Assembly: GCF_003946675.1 (NCBI RefSeq)
Contig: NZ_RHOT01000006.1
Span: forward strand, 32,001-79,816
Origin: Lapidilactobacillus gannanensis
GTDB taxonomy: Bacteria > Bacillota > Bacilli > Lactobacillales > Lactobacillaceae
Length of the DNA stretch: 47,816 bases
Direction of reading: 5' to 3'
Positions 18,806-27,275 of the stretch are shown one piece after another. How positions within the stretch are numbered: position 1 is the first letter of the stretch; the number at the start of each line of letters is the position of its first letter. The translations under genes were made by a program, and so were the position numbers. The notes under the pieces were generated by a model. The model saw only the letters and a program-made list of their open reading frames with translations, ran no database searches and was not told the DNA's origin.

Positions 18806-19204
18806 TTAATAACCAGCCAATAATTGTGCTTGCTGTAATTCCAATGCCCGTACTTCCCGGGGTAAGAAGCGACGGATCTCATCTTCATTATAGCCAACTT
18901 GAAGACGTTTATCGTCCATAATAATTGGCCGACGTAAGAGGCCAGGATTTTGCTCAACTAAGTCGAGTAATTCATCCATCTTGAGGCTGTCTAAATTGAC
19001 ATTTAATTCCTGAAATACTTTCGAACGAGTTGAGATAATTTCCTCAGTTCCATCTTCAGTCATTCGAAGAATTGCCTTAATTTCGTCCTTACTTAATGGC
19101 TCAGAAAAAATATTTCTTTCCTTGAAAGGTATATTATGTTCTTTAAGCCAAGCACGGGCTTTACGGCAGGATGTGCAACTTGGTGATGTATATAAATTTA
19201 CCAT
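18806..19204 (-). CDS. spxA: transcriptional regulator Spx
   Basis: The 132-residue ArsC-fold protein has the redox switch CTSC at Cys10 and Cys13 ([10 protein letters not shown]). Further family features are the basic [31 protein letters not shown] region that includes the conserved RRPI. Spx binds the RNA polymerase alpha C-terminal domain and reprograms transcription under disulfide stress; YjbH and ClpXP control its level. AGGGAG precedes the ATG. The locus also holds mecA and yjbH, two Clp adaptor genes. Confidence 0.95.
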   Translation of the reverse strand: MVNLYTSPSCTSCRKARAWLKEHNIPFKERNIFSEPLSKDEIKAILRMTEDGTEEIISTRSKVFQELNVNLDSLKMDELLDLVEQNPGLLRRPIIMDDKRLQVGYNEDEIRRFLPREVRALELQQAQLLAGY

Positions 19205-19538
19205 GACGTTCGCTCCCTTATAACATAATCTTGAACATAACTAGATGTTTCCCTTATCAATTCACAAGTTAATTATAACCATTCTAGTGAGAAAAATCTA
19301 GTTAAATTCAAAAAAATTGTAAAGAAACTGAAATATACATGGTATGACCAAATATACTTTCTTGATATATCAATGTTAAACTTGATTCGCGTTTTATATA
19401 ATAATTTGATTAATCAAATATTTTTCTTGTTATTAAGATAATTTAAATATTCTGTATAAATTAGTTGTTAACCGCCTGTTAAAAATGCCGTTACCACTAG
19501 GCTTACTTAAAGTTAGTAGCCAATCATGCATAATTATT
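19205..19538. promoter_or_regulatory. spxA upstream region with two related palindromes
   Basis: This is an AT-rich 334-base region without a gene. On the minus strand a TATAAT lies about 75 bp before spxA. Further upstream are two similar perfect palindromes, TTGATATATCAA at 19362-19373 and TTGATTAATCAA at 19406-19417 (the latter extends to 16 bases, 19404-19419). They could be operator sites for spxA or unrelated AT-rich symmetry. Confidence 0.35.
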
Positions 19539-20273
19539 TCATACTTCTAGAGTCAAGCCACGACTAGCTAGCAAAATTGGTATAGTTGGTGCTGCAGCTT
19601 TCACCTCAGCCAAAAGTTGTTGATGATCAATAGTTTGTGGTAAGTGACTAAGCAAGACTCGATGCGCTTTTGCGGCCATTGCCAAGTTGCCGGTTTGTCC
19701 AGAAGTTAGATGCCACATTTTCCCCGTTTTTTGATTATTAAAATTCGTATCTGTAATCAGCAAATCTGCTCCTTGAACAAAATCCGCTAATTCTGGAAAA
19801 TAAGCACTATCAGCTGTAAAAGCCAAGACTTTACCGCTTGCGTTAACAATCCGAACAGCAAAGGTCGGCACTGGATGAATGGTCCGCTGAAAAGTAATGG
19901 TCCAAGGCCCTAATTTTAAAGGCACATCAGGATCATACGCCTGAGCCCTAGTCGCATTAGTCCAGGTCAAACTAGGAAAATTCAATAAATCTTCAGTATG
20001 CCCATAAATCGGCAAAATGGGTTCTTGACGCTGACCAGATCGTAGTTGCCAATAATATTGAAGAACACCCACATCAGCAATATGATCCTGGTGATAATGG
20101 GTTAGCAATACCGCATTTAATTGTAGCGGATCCAAATGACGCTCCAATTCTGTCAAAACGCCACTCCCACAATCTAACAATAAATGGTAGCCACTCTCTT
20201 CAATTAAAAAACCTGTCGTTCCCGCTTTAGCAGTTGGATAACCACCATAATAGCCTAAAATAGTTATTTTCAA
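19539..20273 (-). CDS. MBL-fold metallohydrolase (YhfI-like)
   Basis: The 244-residue metallo-beta-lactamase-fold enzyme has the zinc motif THYHQDH near residue 58, LLLDCGSG before it, and later TADSAYF and LLSHLP, as in the RNase Z-like YhfI group. The substrate is unknown; it may be a phosphodiesterase. The start is TTG, with AAAGGAG ten bases upstream. It lies downstream of the BceB-like gene by about 105 bp on the same strand and may be read from it. Confidence 0.82.
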   Translation of the reverse strand: MKITILGYYGGYPTAKAGTTGFLIEESGYHLLLDCGSGVLTELERHLDPLQLNAVLLTHYHQDHIADVGVLQYYWQLRSGQRQEPILPIYGHTEDLLNFPSLTWTNATRAQAYDPDVPLKLGPWTITFQRTIHPVPTFAVRIVNASGKVLAFTADSAYFPELADFVQGADLLITDTNFNNQKTGKMWHLTSGQTGNLAMAAKAHRVLLSHLPQTIDHQQLLAEVKAAAPTIPILLASRGLTLEV

Positions 20274-20377
20274 TAATATCTAGCTCCTTTTGATCACAAA
20301 ATTATTGTAATCCTTGCTGAGTAGCTCAGCAAAAATCTTACTTCACTGGAAAACCTATTTAAAATTGGCGCTGATTA

Positions 20378-22441
20378 CTAACGCGCTTGTTGTTCTGGTG
20401 GTCTATTCATCTTAATGATGCGACGATAATTATAGGCCGTAAATAAGTAGAAACACCAATAAATCACAAAAACCACTGCCGTTAACAAATATAGCAGTTT
20501 TAATGGTAAGTGATTCAAATATAGCCCCACAAAGCGCATCACGAGTAGCCCATTACCAATCCCAAAAATAACCGGGCTAAGAAAAAGCAAGCGATTTTTC
20601 CAATTGCTGTAACGCAATAGATAATGCTGTTCAATACCCATTTTGGTTAGGGTTAAATAATCAAACCGTGTTCGCTCTACTTCGGATAGTTCCCGCAAGG
20701 AACAAACACTGGCCCAGGCAAAAGTCATCAGAATGGCCAATAAACCAATCACAAAAACAATCGCGCCCAAAACCCGCTGTAACAAGACTTGAGCTGGACC
20801 ACGGACCGAATAATTAGAACTAATATAGGCGTTAGTTAAATCACGTTTGACATCCTGATAAATGGTAATTTTAGCTTTTTGCAACTGTTTAGGGTAAGTG
20901 TAACGCATTTGGCGTGAAGCCTTAGACTTATAGGAATTATCGTCAATCTTTTGCAGGAAGTTACTGTCAGGGGCAATTTTCATCAAGCGGTAGCCCACCA
21001 GTACCCGACTATTGGTGTCCGGAATTTGTTCAAATATATTATCCGGCACCACTAGAACATTGCCGAAGAAAAGATTACTGCCAAAGGGATAAACCCGAGA
21101 AAAAGCGACAATTTGTAAGCGAGGTAATTTAGCGTCAGCAAACTGCACTTGATTCTTCATTAACTCATGCAAACGCACATGCTGATACTGAAAGTCGGCC
21201 GATATGAATAGTGCTTGGTTACGATCAAGAATTACTGGCAGCAAGTTTTTTTGATGCCGTTGAATCTGCAAATAATTATGCATCCCGACAATTTCAATCG
21301 GCATAGTTGCCTGTGACATAATCACTTCACTTTTCGGGCCGTGAAACGCCACTGGCATAATTTTTACAGGCAAGTGAGCCAATCGCTTTAATTGACCACC
21401 ACGTGCTTTAATTTGTTGCAAAACCTGATCATGATATTGGTGATCAGCCACTAGATCTATCGGGGCTTCTTCCTCTAAATTACGAAAGCCATCTGAATAT
21501 AGTACTGATGCGAAGCCCAATAGTACCACTGAAGCAGTAACAAATAGAGTTGTCAGCGTTAATGATTGATGATGGAATTGCACTTCTTGGCCAGTAGTCG
21601 CAAAATCCAAAATTCGCTGCTGGCGATAGGCCCAGTTTGTCCCTTGCAACCAAGCAAAGAGTGCAGGAATCGTATTTCGAAAACAAAACCAAATACCCAA
21701 AATCAAAGTTATCATAATTAAGCCTGTATTTAAGGTAGCGCGATCACTGAAGCGCAACGTTTCCATAAAATGAATCCAGCTTAATTTAAAAATTGCGACG
21801 TATCCAGCAATAATCAATAAAGGCCCTAACCAAGCTAGTAATCGATTAAACCAAGAATTTCTTTGCCGAATACCCTCCAAATCATTGGGATACAGTAATC
21901 TGACCGTTCGTAAACTAAAAATTCGCGAACTATCAAAAATGCCAACTAATATAAAAACAATCAAGAAACCTAAGCCAGTTTTCCAGAGTGCTGCTAAGGA
22001 GAACCAATGATTAGTCGCTGCGTGCAACCCCATCAACCTGAGTAGCAACATGGCAAACAACTTATTAGTTAGTAACCCCAATATCAAGCCAAAGCCCAAC
22101 GCTAATAATTCACCAAATAGCGTCTCCAAGAAAAAAATTAAAGCAATTTGACTCCGTGATAATCCTGAGATAATCATTAAGCCAAGCTCTGGTCGATGTT
22201 GATGAATAAAAAAGCGATTCGCATAAAAAATAATTAAAACGCCAAAACCTAGCAACGAAAAAAACAACAGCAATAAAGCGACTAATGCCGGATTTCCTTG
22301 ACTAATTTGATTAATAAATGAATCTTGATAGGTCGTTAAACAATCGTAAGAAACCATGACCAGTAAGGCCAGAGCAACTAAATACAAAACTCGACCAGCT
22401 AAATGGCGGCGAAAATTCTTAATCGCGGTTTCTAAAATCAC
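20378..22441 (-). CDS. BceB-like FtsX-family ABC permease
   Basis: The 687-residue permease has the BceB pattern of about ten spans: one at the N-terminus, a cluster to about residue 300, a large extracytoplasmic domain of about 200 residues (about 315-530), and three C-terminal spans. The extracytoplasmic domain is the peptide-binding region in transporters that sense or remove lipid II-cycle antibiotics such as bacitracin. The start is GTG, with GGAGG eight bases upstream, and it overlaps the end of the ATPase gene by 23 bases. It is the last gene of a six-gene run with a BceRS-like sensor pair. Confidence 0.88.
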   Translation of the reverse strand: MILETAIKNFRRHLAGRVLYLVALALLVMVSYDCLTTYQDSFINQISQGNPALVALLLLFFSLLGFGVLIIFYANRFFIHQHRPELGLMIISGLSRSQIALIFFLETLFGELLALGFGLILGLLTNKLFAMLLLRLMGLHAATNHWFSLAALWKTGLGFLIVFILVGIFDSSRIFSLRTVRLLYPNDLEGIRQRNSWFNRLLAWLGPLLIIAGYVAIFKLSWIHFMETLRFSDRATLNTGLIMITLILGIWFCFRNTIPALFAWLQGTNWAYRQQRILDFATTGQEVQFHHQSLTLTTLFVTASVVLLGFASVLYSDGFRNLEEEAPIDLVADHQYHDQVLQQIKARGGQLKRLAHLPVKIMPVAFHGPKSEVIMSQATMPIEIVGMHNYLQIQRHQKNLLPVILDRNQALFISADFQYQHVRLHELMKNQVQFADAKLPRLQIVAFSRVYPFGSNLFFGNVLVVPDNIFEQIPDTNSRVLVGYRLMKIAPDSNFLQKIDDNSYKSKASRQMRYTYPKQLQKAKITIYQDVKRDLTNAYISSNYSVRGPAQVLLQRVLGAIVFVIGLLAILMTFAWASVCSLRELSEVERTRFDYLTLTKMGIEQHYLLRYSNWKNRLLFLSPVIFGIGNGLLVMRFVGLYLNHLPLKLLYLLTAVVFVIYWCFYLFTAYNYRRIIKMNRPPEQQAR

Positions 22442-23192
22442 TTATTTTGCCTCCACCAATTGCCGCTTGCATGTCAATAATCTGATTAAAAAACTGCTGA
22501 CGACTACCAGAACGAACAACCTCTGAATAAAAGGCCCCATCCTTAATAAAAACAATGCGATTACAATAACTAGCGGTAAATGCATCATGAGTCACCATCA
22601 TAATGGTTGTTTCATTTTCTAAGTTAATTGTCGCCAAATACTGAAGTAATTCGGTTGCTGATTTGGAATCCAGACTTCCTGTTGGTTCATCCGCAAATAA
22701 AATTTTAGGTTGCGTCATCAACGCTCGCGCTGCGGCGACGCGCTGCTTTTGTCCAATCGACAGTTCATTTGGGTAGCGATTCAACAACTGCTTTAAATTT
22801 AGATGCTCACTGTAGTATGCTAAACGCTTCTGAACTTCCTCACGTGGAATCTTCAACATTGATAAAACCATTATTAGATTTTCACTAACTGATAACGCTG
22901 GGAGTAAATTGAAATCCTGAAAAATAAACCCAATATTCTCACGACGAAAAGTAGCTAAATCACGTTCTGGCAAGGCCGTAATCTCTTGCCCGGCCAGATA
23001 AACCCGACCAACTGACGGGTGATCAATTGTTGACATAATATTCAACAACGTTGTTTTCCCAGCACCAGACGGACCCATTACCCCGACGAACTCACCACGA
23101 TCGATGGTGAAACTGATATTATTCAGGGCGCGCACTAAATTATTACGGGCACCAAAACTTTTACTGACTTGCTTGACTTCCACCATTCGCAT
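22419..23192 (-). CDS. BceA-like ABC transporter ATP-binding protein
   Basis: The 257-residue ATPase has Walker A GPSGAGKTTLLN, Q-loop FQDFNLLPALSV, signature LSIGQKQRVAAARAL, Walker B ILFADEPTGSLD and the switch His in MMVTHD. It belongs to the LolD/MacB/BceA group. GAGGAGG precedes the ATG. The permease gene overlaps its 3-prime end. Together they form a peptide-antibiotic detoxification type transporter; the actual ligand is not predictable. Confidence 0.93.
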   Translation of the reverse strand: MRMVEVKQVSKSFGARNNLVRALNNISFTIDRGEFVGVMGPSGAGKTTLLNIMSTIDHPSVGRVYLAGQEITALPERDLATFRRENIGFIFQDFNLLPALSVSENLIMVLSMLKIPREEVQKRLAYYSEHLNLKQLLNRYPNELSIGQKQRVAAARALMTQPKILFADEPTGSLDSKSATELLQYLATINLENETTIMMVTHDAFTASYCNRIVFIKDGAFYSEVVRSGSRQQFFNQIIDMQAAIGGGKISDFRNRD

Positions 23193-23210
23193 GCCAAAAT
23201 CGCCTCCTCA

Positions 23211-23696
23211 TTAATTAACCACGCCTTGATAAGGATTTGTGGGTAGCTGATTAAAATCCAAATCAGCTAGCTCTGCTAAAACTGTTGTGTAATACTCAGC
23301 ACTGCGCGCAATCATTAAATTCAATTTAGCAGCCCTTTCAGCATATAACACAATGGGACGCTGCTGTTGGCTGACTTGGTTCATTGCGTACCAATAGCCC
23401 ACTTCAAAAGCAGTGCCATCATCAGAGCCATTTGCGTTACTGGCAGAATCAGTGATGACAAGTAAGACATCTGCTTCTTTAAGTCCACGCAGATCATTTT
23501 CGAAAACAGCTTGTTGCCAGTCAGAACTCATCACAGGTAATTGACTGATAATCGGACTTTTTAAATCTTCATCCTTCGGGCTAAAAACTGCACTGATCGT
23601 GGGGTTTTTACTTAACGCCGCTTTGACAGCCTCTAAGCGCTGTAATTCAATTCCCGCTTGATCAAAAAAAGGACCGGCTAGATAAACTTTTGCCAT
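23211..23696 (-). CDS. nucleoside 2-deoxyribosyltransferase
   Basis: The 161-residue protein has the family fold, with an N-terminal KVYLAGPFFDQ strand and loop, a central DVLLVITD strand and the catalytic segment DDGTAFEVGYWYA that contains the nucleophile Glu. The enzyme exchanges bases between deoxyribonucleosides in salvage and is typical of lactobacilli. AGG lies eight bases before the ATG. It is only 18 bp upstream of the BceA-like gene and 29 bp downstream of the pyridoxal kinase gene, so it is embedded in the antibiotic-response operon. Confidence 0.9.
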   Translation of the reverse strand: MAKVYLAGPFFDQAGIELQRLEAVKAALSKNPTISAVFSPKDEDLKSPIISQLPVMSSDWQQAVFENDLRGLKEADVLLVITDSASNANGSDDGTAFEVGYWYAMNQVSQQQRPIVLYAERAAKLNLMIARSAEYYTTVLAELADLDFNQLPTNPYQGVVN

Positions 23697-23725
23697 AGTA
23701 ATTACCTACTTTCACTTGAATCTAC

Positions 23726-24556
23726 TTATTTTAAATTATCGGTAGCCCAATGATTAATGGGACCATACTTATGGCCGACCGCAATTGGTTGCGCAATCGC
23801 CTGATGAACAAATTTCTTGGCAATCCGAATAGCTGACGCGACATCTTGACCTTTACCGATTTCCGCAGTAATAACCGCCGATAAAGAGTCACCAGTGCCA
23901 TTCACGCGATCAGTCTGAACAAACGGCTCTGCTAGCCAGAAATGCTCGCCAGTCGCCGTTAGCACATAATCACGAACCTCAGCTTGCTGATCTTGATCAT
24001 GGCGCCCCTTGATCAAAACATTTTGAGCACCCATCGCCTGTAACTTTTCCGCAGCCGCCATAATTTCCGCATCATTAGCCAGTGACAACCCTGTTAACTT
24101 CTGCGCTTCAAAAAAATTAGGCGTGATGACAGTAGCCAACGGAATTAAACGCGCCTTAAAGGTTTCATATGCTGCTGCTTCCAGTAACAAATTACCATGT
24201 TTGGTAATAATCACCGGATCAACCACTAATGGGCCAAAATCATACTTTTGATAACAATCAGCAACAGTATTAATCACGTCACTATCAGCTAACATACCTG
24301 TTTTAGCCGCACGAATGTCAAAATCACGCGCTAAAGTAGCAAATTGCTGGGCAATAAAGTCCACAGGCATAATTTGGGCCGCATCAATCCCATAAGAGTT
24401 CCCGGCAACCGCTGCCGTCAACAATCCCATCCCATAAACACCACGTTGGAAAAAGCTGTGTAAGTCAGCAGGCATCCCCGCGCTGCCGTCAGAATCATTA
24501 CCAGCGATTGTCACTACCTGAATTGTTTGATTAGTCGTCATAGTTTGCTTCGTCAT
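23726..24556 (-). CDS. pdxK: ThiD/PdxK-type pyridoxal (or hydroxymethylpyrimidine) kinase
   Basis: The 276-residue ribokinase-fold enzyme has an N-terminal TIAGNDSDGSAGMPADL and GVYGMGLLTA, then AAKTGMLAD, VVDPVIITK, ITPNFFEAQKL, and the C-terminal NGTGDSLSAVI with the catalytic Asp. ThiD enzymes usually have GTGC here, while many pyridoxal kinases have GTGD, which favours a vitamin B6 kinase. GAGGGAG precedes the ATG. It lies 43 bp after the histidine kinase gene and 29 bp before the deoxyribosyltransferase gene. Confidence 0.82.
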   Translation of the reverse strand: MTKQTMTTNQTIQVVTIAGNDSDGSAGMPADLHSFFQRGVYGMGLLTAAVAGNSYGIDAAQIMPVDFIAQQFATLARDFDIRAAKTGMLADSDVINTVADCYQKYDFGPLVVDPVIITKHGNLLLEAAAYETFKARLIPLATVITPNFFEAQKLTGLSLANDAEIMAAAEKLQAMGAQNVLIKGRHDQDQQAEVRDYVLTATGEHFWLAEPFVQTDRVNGTGDSLSAVITAEIGKGQDVASAIRIAKKFVHQAIAQPIAVGHKYGPINHWATDNLK

Positions 24557-24599
24557 CTTTCAAAATCTCCCTCATTTTTACATCATCCTGAAACCTATA

Positions 24600-25649
24600 T
24601 TATCGAATTTGTGTCGCGCTGCCGGGACTATTGTAATAACTCAGCAGTGGAAAATGTATCACTAAAGTCGTTCCTTGACCCACTTTAGAAGTTGCTGATA
24701 TTTGATGGCCCAATTTATCGGCCAATTGTTTGGCTAAATAAAGTCCCAATCCCGTCGCGTGAGTATCAGCGTGACGGCCATTCTCGCCAGTAAATCCCTT
24801 ATCAAAAATCCGACCTAAATCAGCTTCTGGAATCCCCACACCACTATCTTTGATCAAAAGGTTTAACCCATCACGTTGGGACACAACCTCAATCGTAATT
24901 GTTCCTTGAGCAGGTGTGTATTTCAAACTATTTGATAGTAACTGTTCCAGAATAAAACTCAGCCACTTGCGGTCAGTTAAAACAGTATAATCCAAATTAT
25001 GTTGCACTAACTGAATTCGTTTATTAATGAAGTAATTCATATTATCTCGAACAACCGGATTAATAATATCTTTTAAGGAATATTCCTGAATCAAATAGTC
25101 ATTAGCAAAACTGCTTAACCGCGAATAATACAGCACTTTTTCAACATAATGATTCATCCGCGTCACTTCGTCAGTTAACTGCAGATACTTCTCTTCACTG
25201 ATTTGATCTTCAACACTATCAGTAATTAGCTTTAATGCAGCTAAAGGGACCTTAATATCATGAACCCAACTATCGACAAACTCGCGCTGATCATTTTGTT
25301 CATTGATCAAGCTATTTAAAATCTGCTGATGAGTATCTAAGAGCGTTTGCGAATACTGTGCCACCAATTGTTCATCATTAGACTGGGGATTATCTAGTGG
25401 ATAATTTAAAATATTATCAGCATCCTTTATTTTACTGGTTAATTGCTGATACCAATTGCGCCGGCTCCAGTAAAGAATAAAGAGAAATATCGCTAAAAAA
25501 ACGACCAGTAATAAATCTAAATATAATAAATTAGCTAATGCCACAGAATTGGATGGATCTAACCAAATAACTAAATTCAGCAAAATCAATCCCATTAGCC
25601 AAAACAGGATCTGTAGCAAGTGATCTTTCAAAAATTTAAAGAATGTCAT
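24600..25649 (-). CDS. BceS-like intramembrane-sensing histidine kinase
   Basis: The 349-residue kinase has two closely spaced N-terminal spans (about residues 10-60) and almost no extracytoplasmic loop, the hallmark of kinases that sense through a partner ABC transporter. The H-box is FVDSWVHDIKVPLAALK near residue 125. The catalytic domain has QLLSNSLKYTP, KDSGVGIPEADLGRIFDKGF and TGLGLYLAKQL. The frame opens at a GTG directly after the regulator's stop (25664), but the ATG at 25649 better fits the family N-terminus. It probably signals together with the BceAB-like transporter encoded downstream. Confidence 0.88.
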   Translation of the reverse strand: MTFFKFLKDHLLQILFWLMGLILLNLVIWLDPSNSVALANLLYLDLLLVVFLAIFLFILYWSRRNWYQQLTSKIKDADNILNYPLDNPQSNDEQLVAQYSQTLLDTHQQILNSLINEQNDQREFVDSWVHDIKVPLAALKLITDSVEDQISEEKYLQLTDEVTRMNHYVEKVLYYSRLSSFANDYLIQEYSLKDIINPVVRDNMNYFINKRIQLVQHNLDYTVLTDRKWLSFILEQLLSNSLKYTPAQGTITIEVVSQRDGLNLLIKDSGVGIPEADLGRIFDKGFTGENGRHADTHATGLGLYLAKQLADKLGHQISATSKVGQGTTLVIHFPLLSYYNSPGSATQIR

Positions 25650-25664
25650 CCTTACGCCACCCAC

Positions 25665-26339
25665 TTATGGTAACAAGTAGCCTTGGCCAACTTTAGTTAC
25701 AATATAATTTTTTAAACCAGCTTTTTCAATTTTACGACGGAGACGATTGACATTAACTGTCAGCGTGTTGTCGTCAACAAACCGTTCGTCTTCCCATAAC
25801 TCCCGCAAGAGACGATCGCGAGAAATGATTTTGCCGTGCTGCCGCATCATAAACTGCAATAATTTATACTCATTTTTCGATAATGCAATCTCTTGGCCGT
25901 TGATTTGTGCATCGCCATTTTGCAAATTAAGCTTCAACCCATTATGCTCCAAGAAGTTCGCATTTGAATCTTGATAATTATAAGTTCGCCGCAACAAGGC
26001 ATTGATTTTGGCCAATAAAACTTCCATTGAAAAAGGTTTATTCACAAAATCATCGGCTCCCATATTCATGGCCATCACCATATCCATGTTGGTATTGCGT
26101 GAGGAAATAAAAATAATCGGTGTTTGCGATGTTTCACGAATTTTTTTATTCCAGTAAAAGCCATCAAAAACTGGCAAGTTGATATCCATCAAAACCAAAT
26201 CCGGCTTTTCATGGACAAATTCAGTCATTACTTGCTCAAAGTGCTGAATAACATAAGCTTTGAGGTTCCATTTTTCAATATTTTCCGCAATTAATTTAGC
26301 AATTGTTTGGTCGTCTTCGACAATCATAATTTTAAACAT
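25665..26339 (-). CDS. BceR-like OmpR-family response regulator
   Basis: The 224-residue regulator has a receiver domain (FKIMIVEDDQTIAKLI, phospho-acceptor in LVLMDINLPVFDGFYW, Lys in DFVNKPFS) and a C-terminal winged helix (RDRLLRELWEDERFVDDNTL, NVNRLRRKIEKAGL). GGAGG seven bases before 26339 selects this start over an in-frame ATG 21 bases upstream. It is the first gene of the six-gene minus-strand operon with the kinase, PdxK, deoxyribosyltransferase and the ABC pair. Confidence 0.9.
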   Translation of the reverse strand: MFKIMIVEDDQTIAKLIAENIEKWNLKAYVIQHFEQVMTEFVHEKPDLVLMDINLPVFDGFYWNKKIRETSQTPIIFISSRNTNMDMVMAMNMGADDFVNKPFSMEVLLAKINALLRRTYNYQDSNANFLEHNGLKLNLQNGDAQINGQEIALSKNEYKLLQFMMRQHGKIISRDRLLRELWEDERFVDDNTLTVNVNRLRRKIEKAGLKNYIVTKVGQGYLLP

Positions 26340-26523
26340 GGAAAAACCTCCAAGGTTCATTTTCTTTCTTTCATGTTAAAGGTTTTGCGTTAAAAAAACA
26401 ATCAGTCCAGTGGCACTGCTTGCGAAACCACCACCAAAAATAGTCTGACTGCCAAGCACGCCTAATTTAAACCCACAACATCAACGTGTTAGTTAACTAT
26501 GGCACCGCATATTCATTAGCGGC

Positions 26524-26579
26524 CGTAAAAAAACTGTCTGGCAATCTCTCTAGATAAACTCAGAGACTGTCAGACAGTT
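26524..26579 (-). terminator. terminator after nrdDG, hairpin family R2 copy a
   Basis: The stem AACTGTCTG/CAGACAGTT continues into an apical part GGCAATCTCT...AGAGA. A run of seven A on its left is a T tract on the minus strand, where it follows nrdG by about 110 bp. The apical part resembles the hairpin at 31759-31813. The rest of 26340-26690 holds no gene that I can see. Confidence 0.8.
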
Positions 26580-26690
26580 AATTAGGATTATTGAGCAATT
26601 TTTATGACAAAATAACCTGACTTCATTGCCATGGCGTTAACCCTCAGTGACTAACCGACCTTGGCCAGATGCTGATTTTAATTGTGCTGA

Positions 26691-27275
26691 TCAACGAATA
26701 AGTTTATCCCAAAGCACAACTTGACCTTGGGTTAATGACTGTTGTACGTCAATAATCCGTTGATTACTACTGCCACGAAACTGCAACGTCAAATCTTTTT
26801 TAGCCAGCAGAAAACGACCATCCACTAAAATATCAATTTTGCTTAGCAGCTCTTTTTTGTCAGCTGTTTCTTGCTGTAATTCTTCCCAAGTATAGCCAGT
26901 CCAAGACCAAATATCCTTTGTATTGCCAAAACGTTCATGCATAGCATCAACTAACTGTAAGCAAACCTGCGTATTAACAAACGGTTCGCCACCTAACAAG
27001 GTCAAGCCTTGCACATAGCTTTGACTCAAATCAGTTAAGATCTGTTCTTGCAATTCAGCTGTATAAGGTTGGCCATAGTGGAAATTCTGGGCCGCCACAT
27101 TATAGCAACCTGGACAAGCAAACTTACAACCAGAAACATAGAGACTGCAACGAACTCCTTCACCGTCAACAAAGTTAAATGGTTTATAATCGGCAACGTA
27201 TTGTAAGCTTAAATCTTGGGACTGCCATTCCTGTGGCGCCGGTTTTTTCGGTAATGGCTGCACGTTAATCTTCAT
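26691..27275 (-). CDS. nrdG: anaerobic ribonucleotide reductase activating protein NrdG
   Basis: The 194-residue radical SAM enzyme has the cluster motif CKFACPGC (CX3CX2C) in SGCKFACPGCYN, preceded by FVDGEGVRCSLYVSGC, and GGEP in LLGGEPF. It generates the glycyl radical on NrdD using S-adenosylmethionine. The frame opens earlier, but GGGAAGG before the tandem ATGs at 27278 and 27275 places the start there. It overlaps the nrdD stop by 11 bases, so the two are translationally coupled. Confidence 0.94.
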   Translation of the reverse strand: MKINVQPLPKKPAPQEWQSQDLSLQYVADYKPFNFVDGEGVRCSLYVSGCKFACPGCYNVAAQNFHYGQPYTAELQEQILTDLSQSYVQGLTLLGGEPFVNTQVCLQLVDAMHERFGNTKDIWSWTGYTWEELQQETADKKELLSKIDILVDGRFLLAKKDLTLQFRGSSNQRIIDVQQSLTQGQVVLWDKLIR

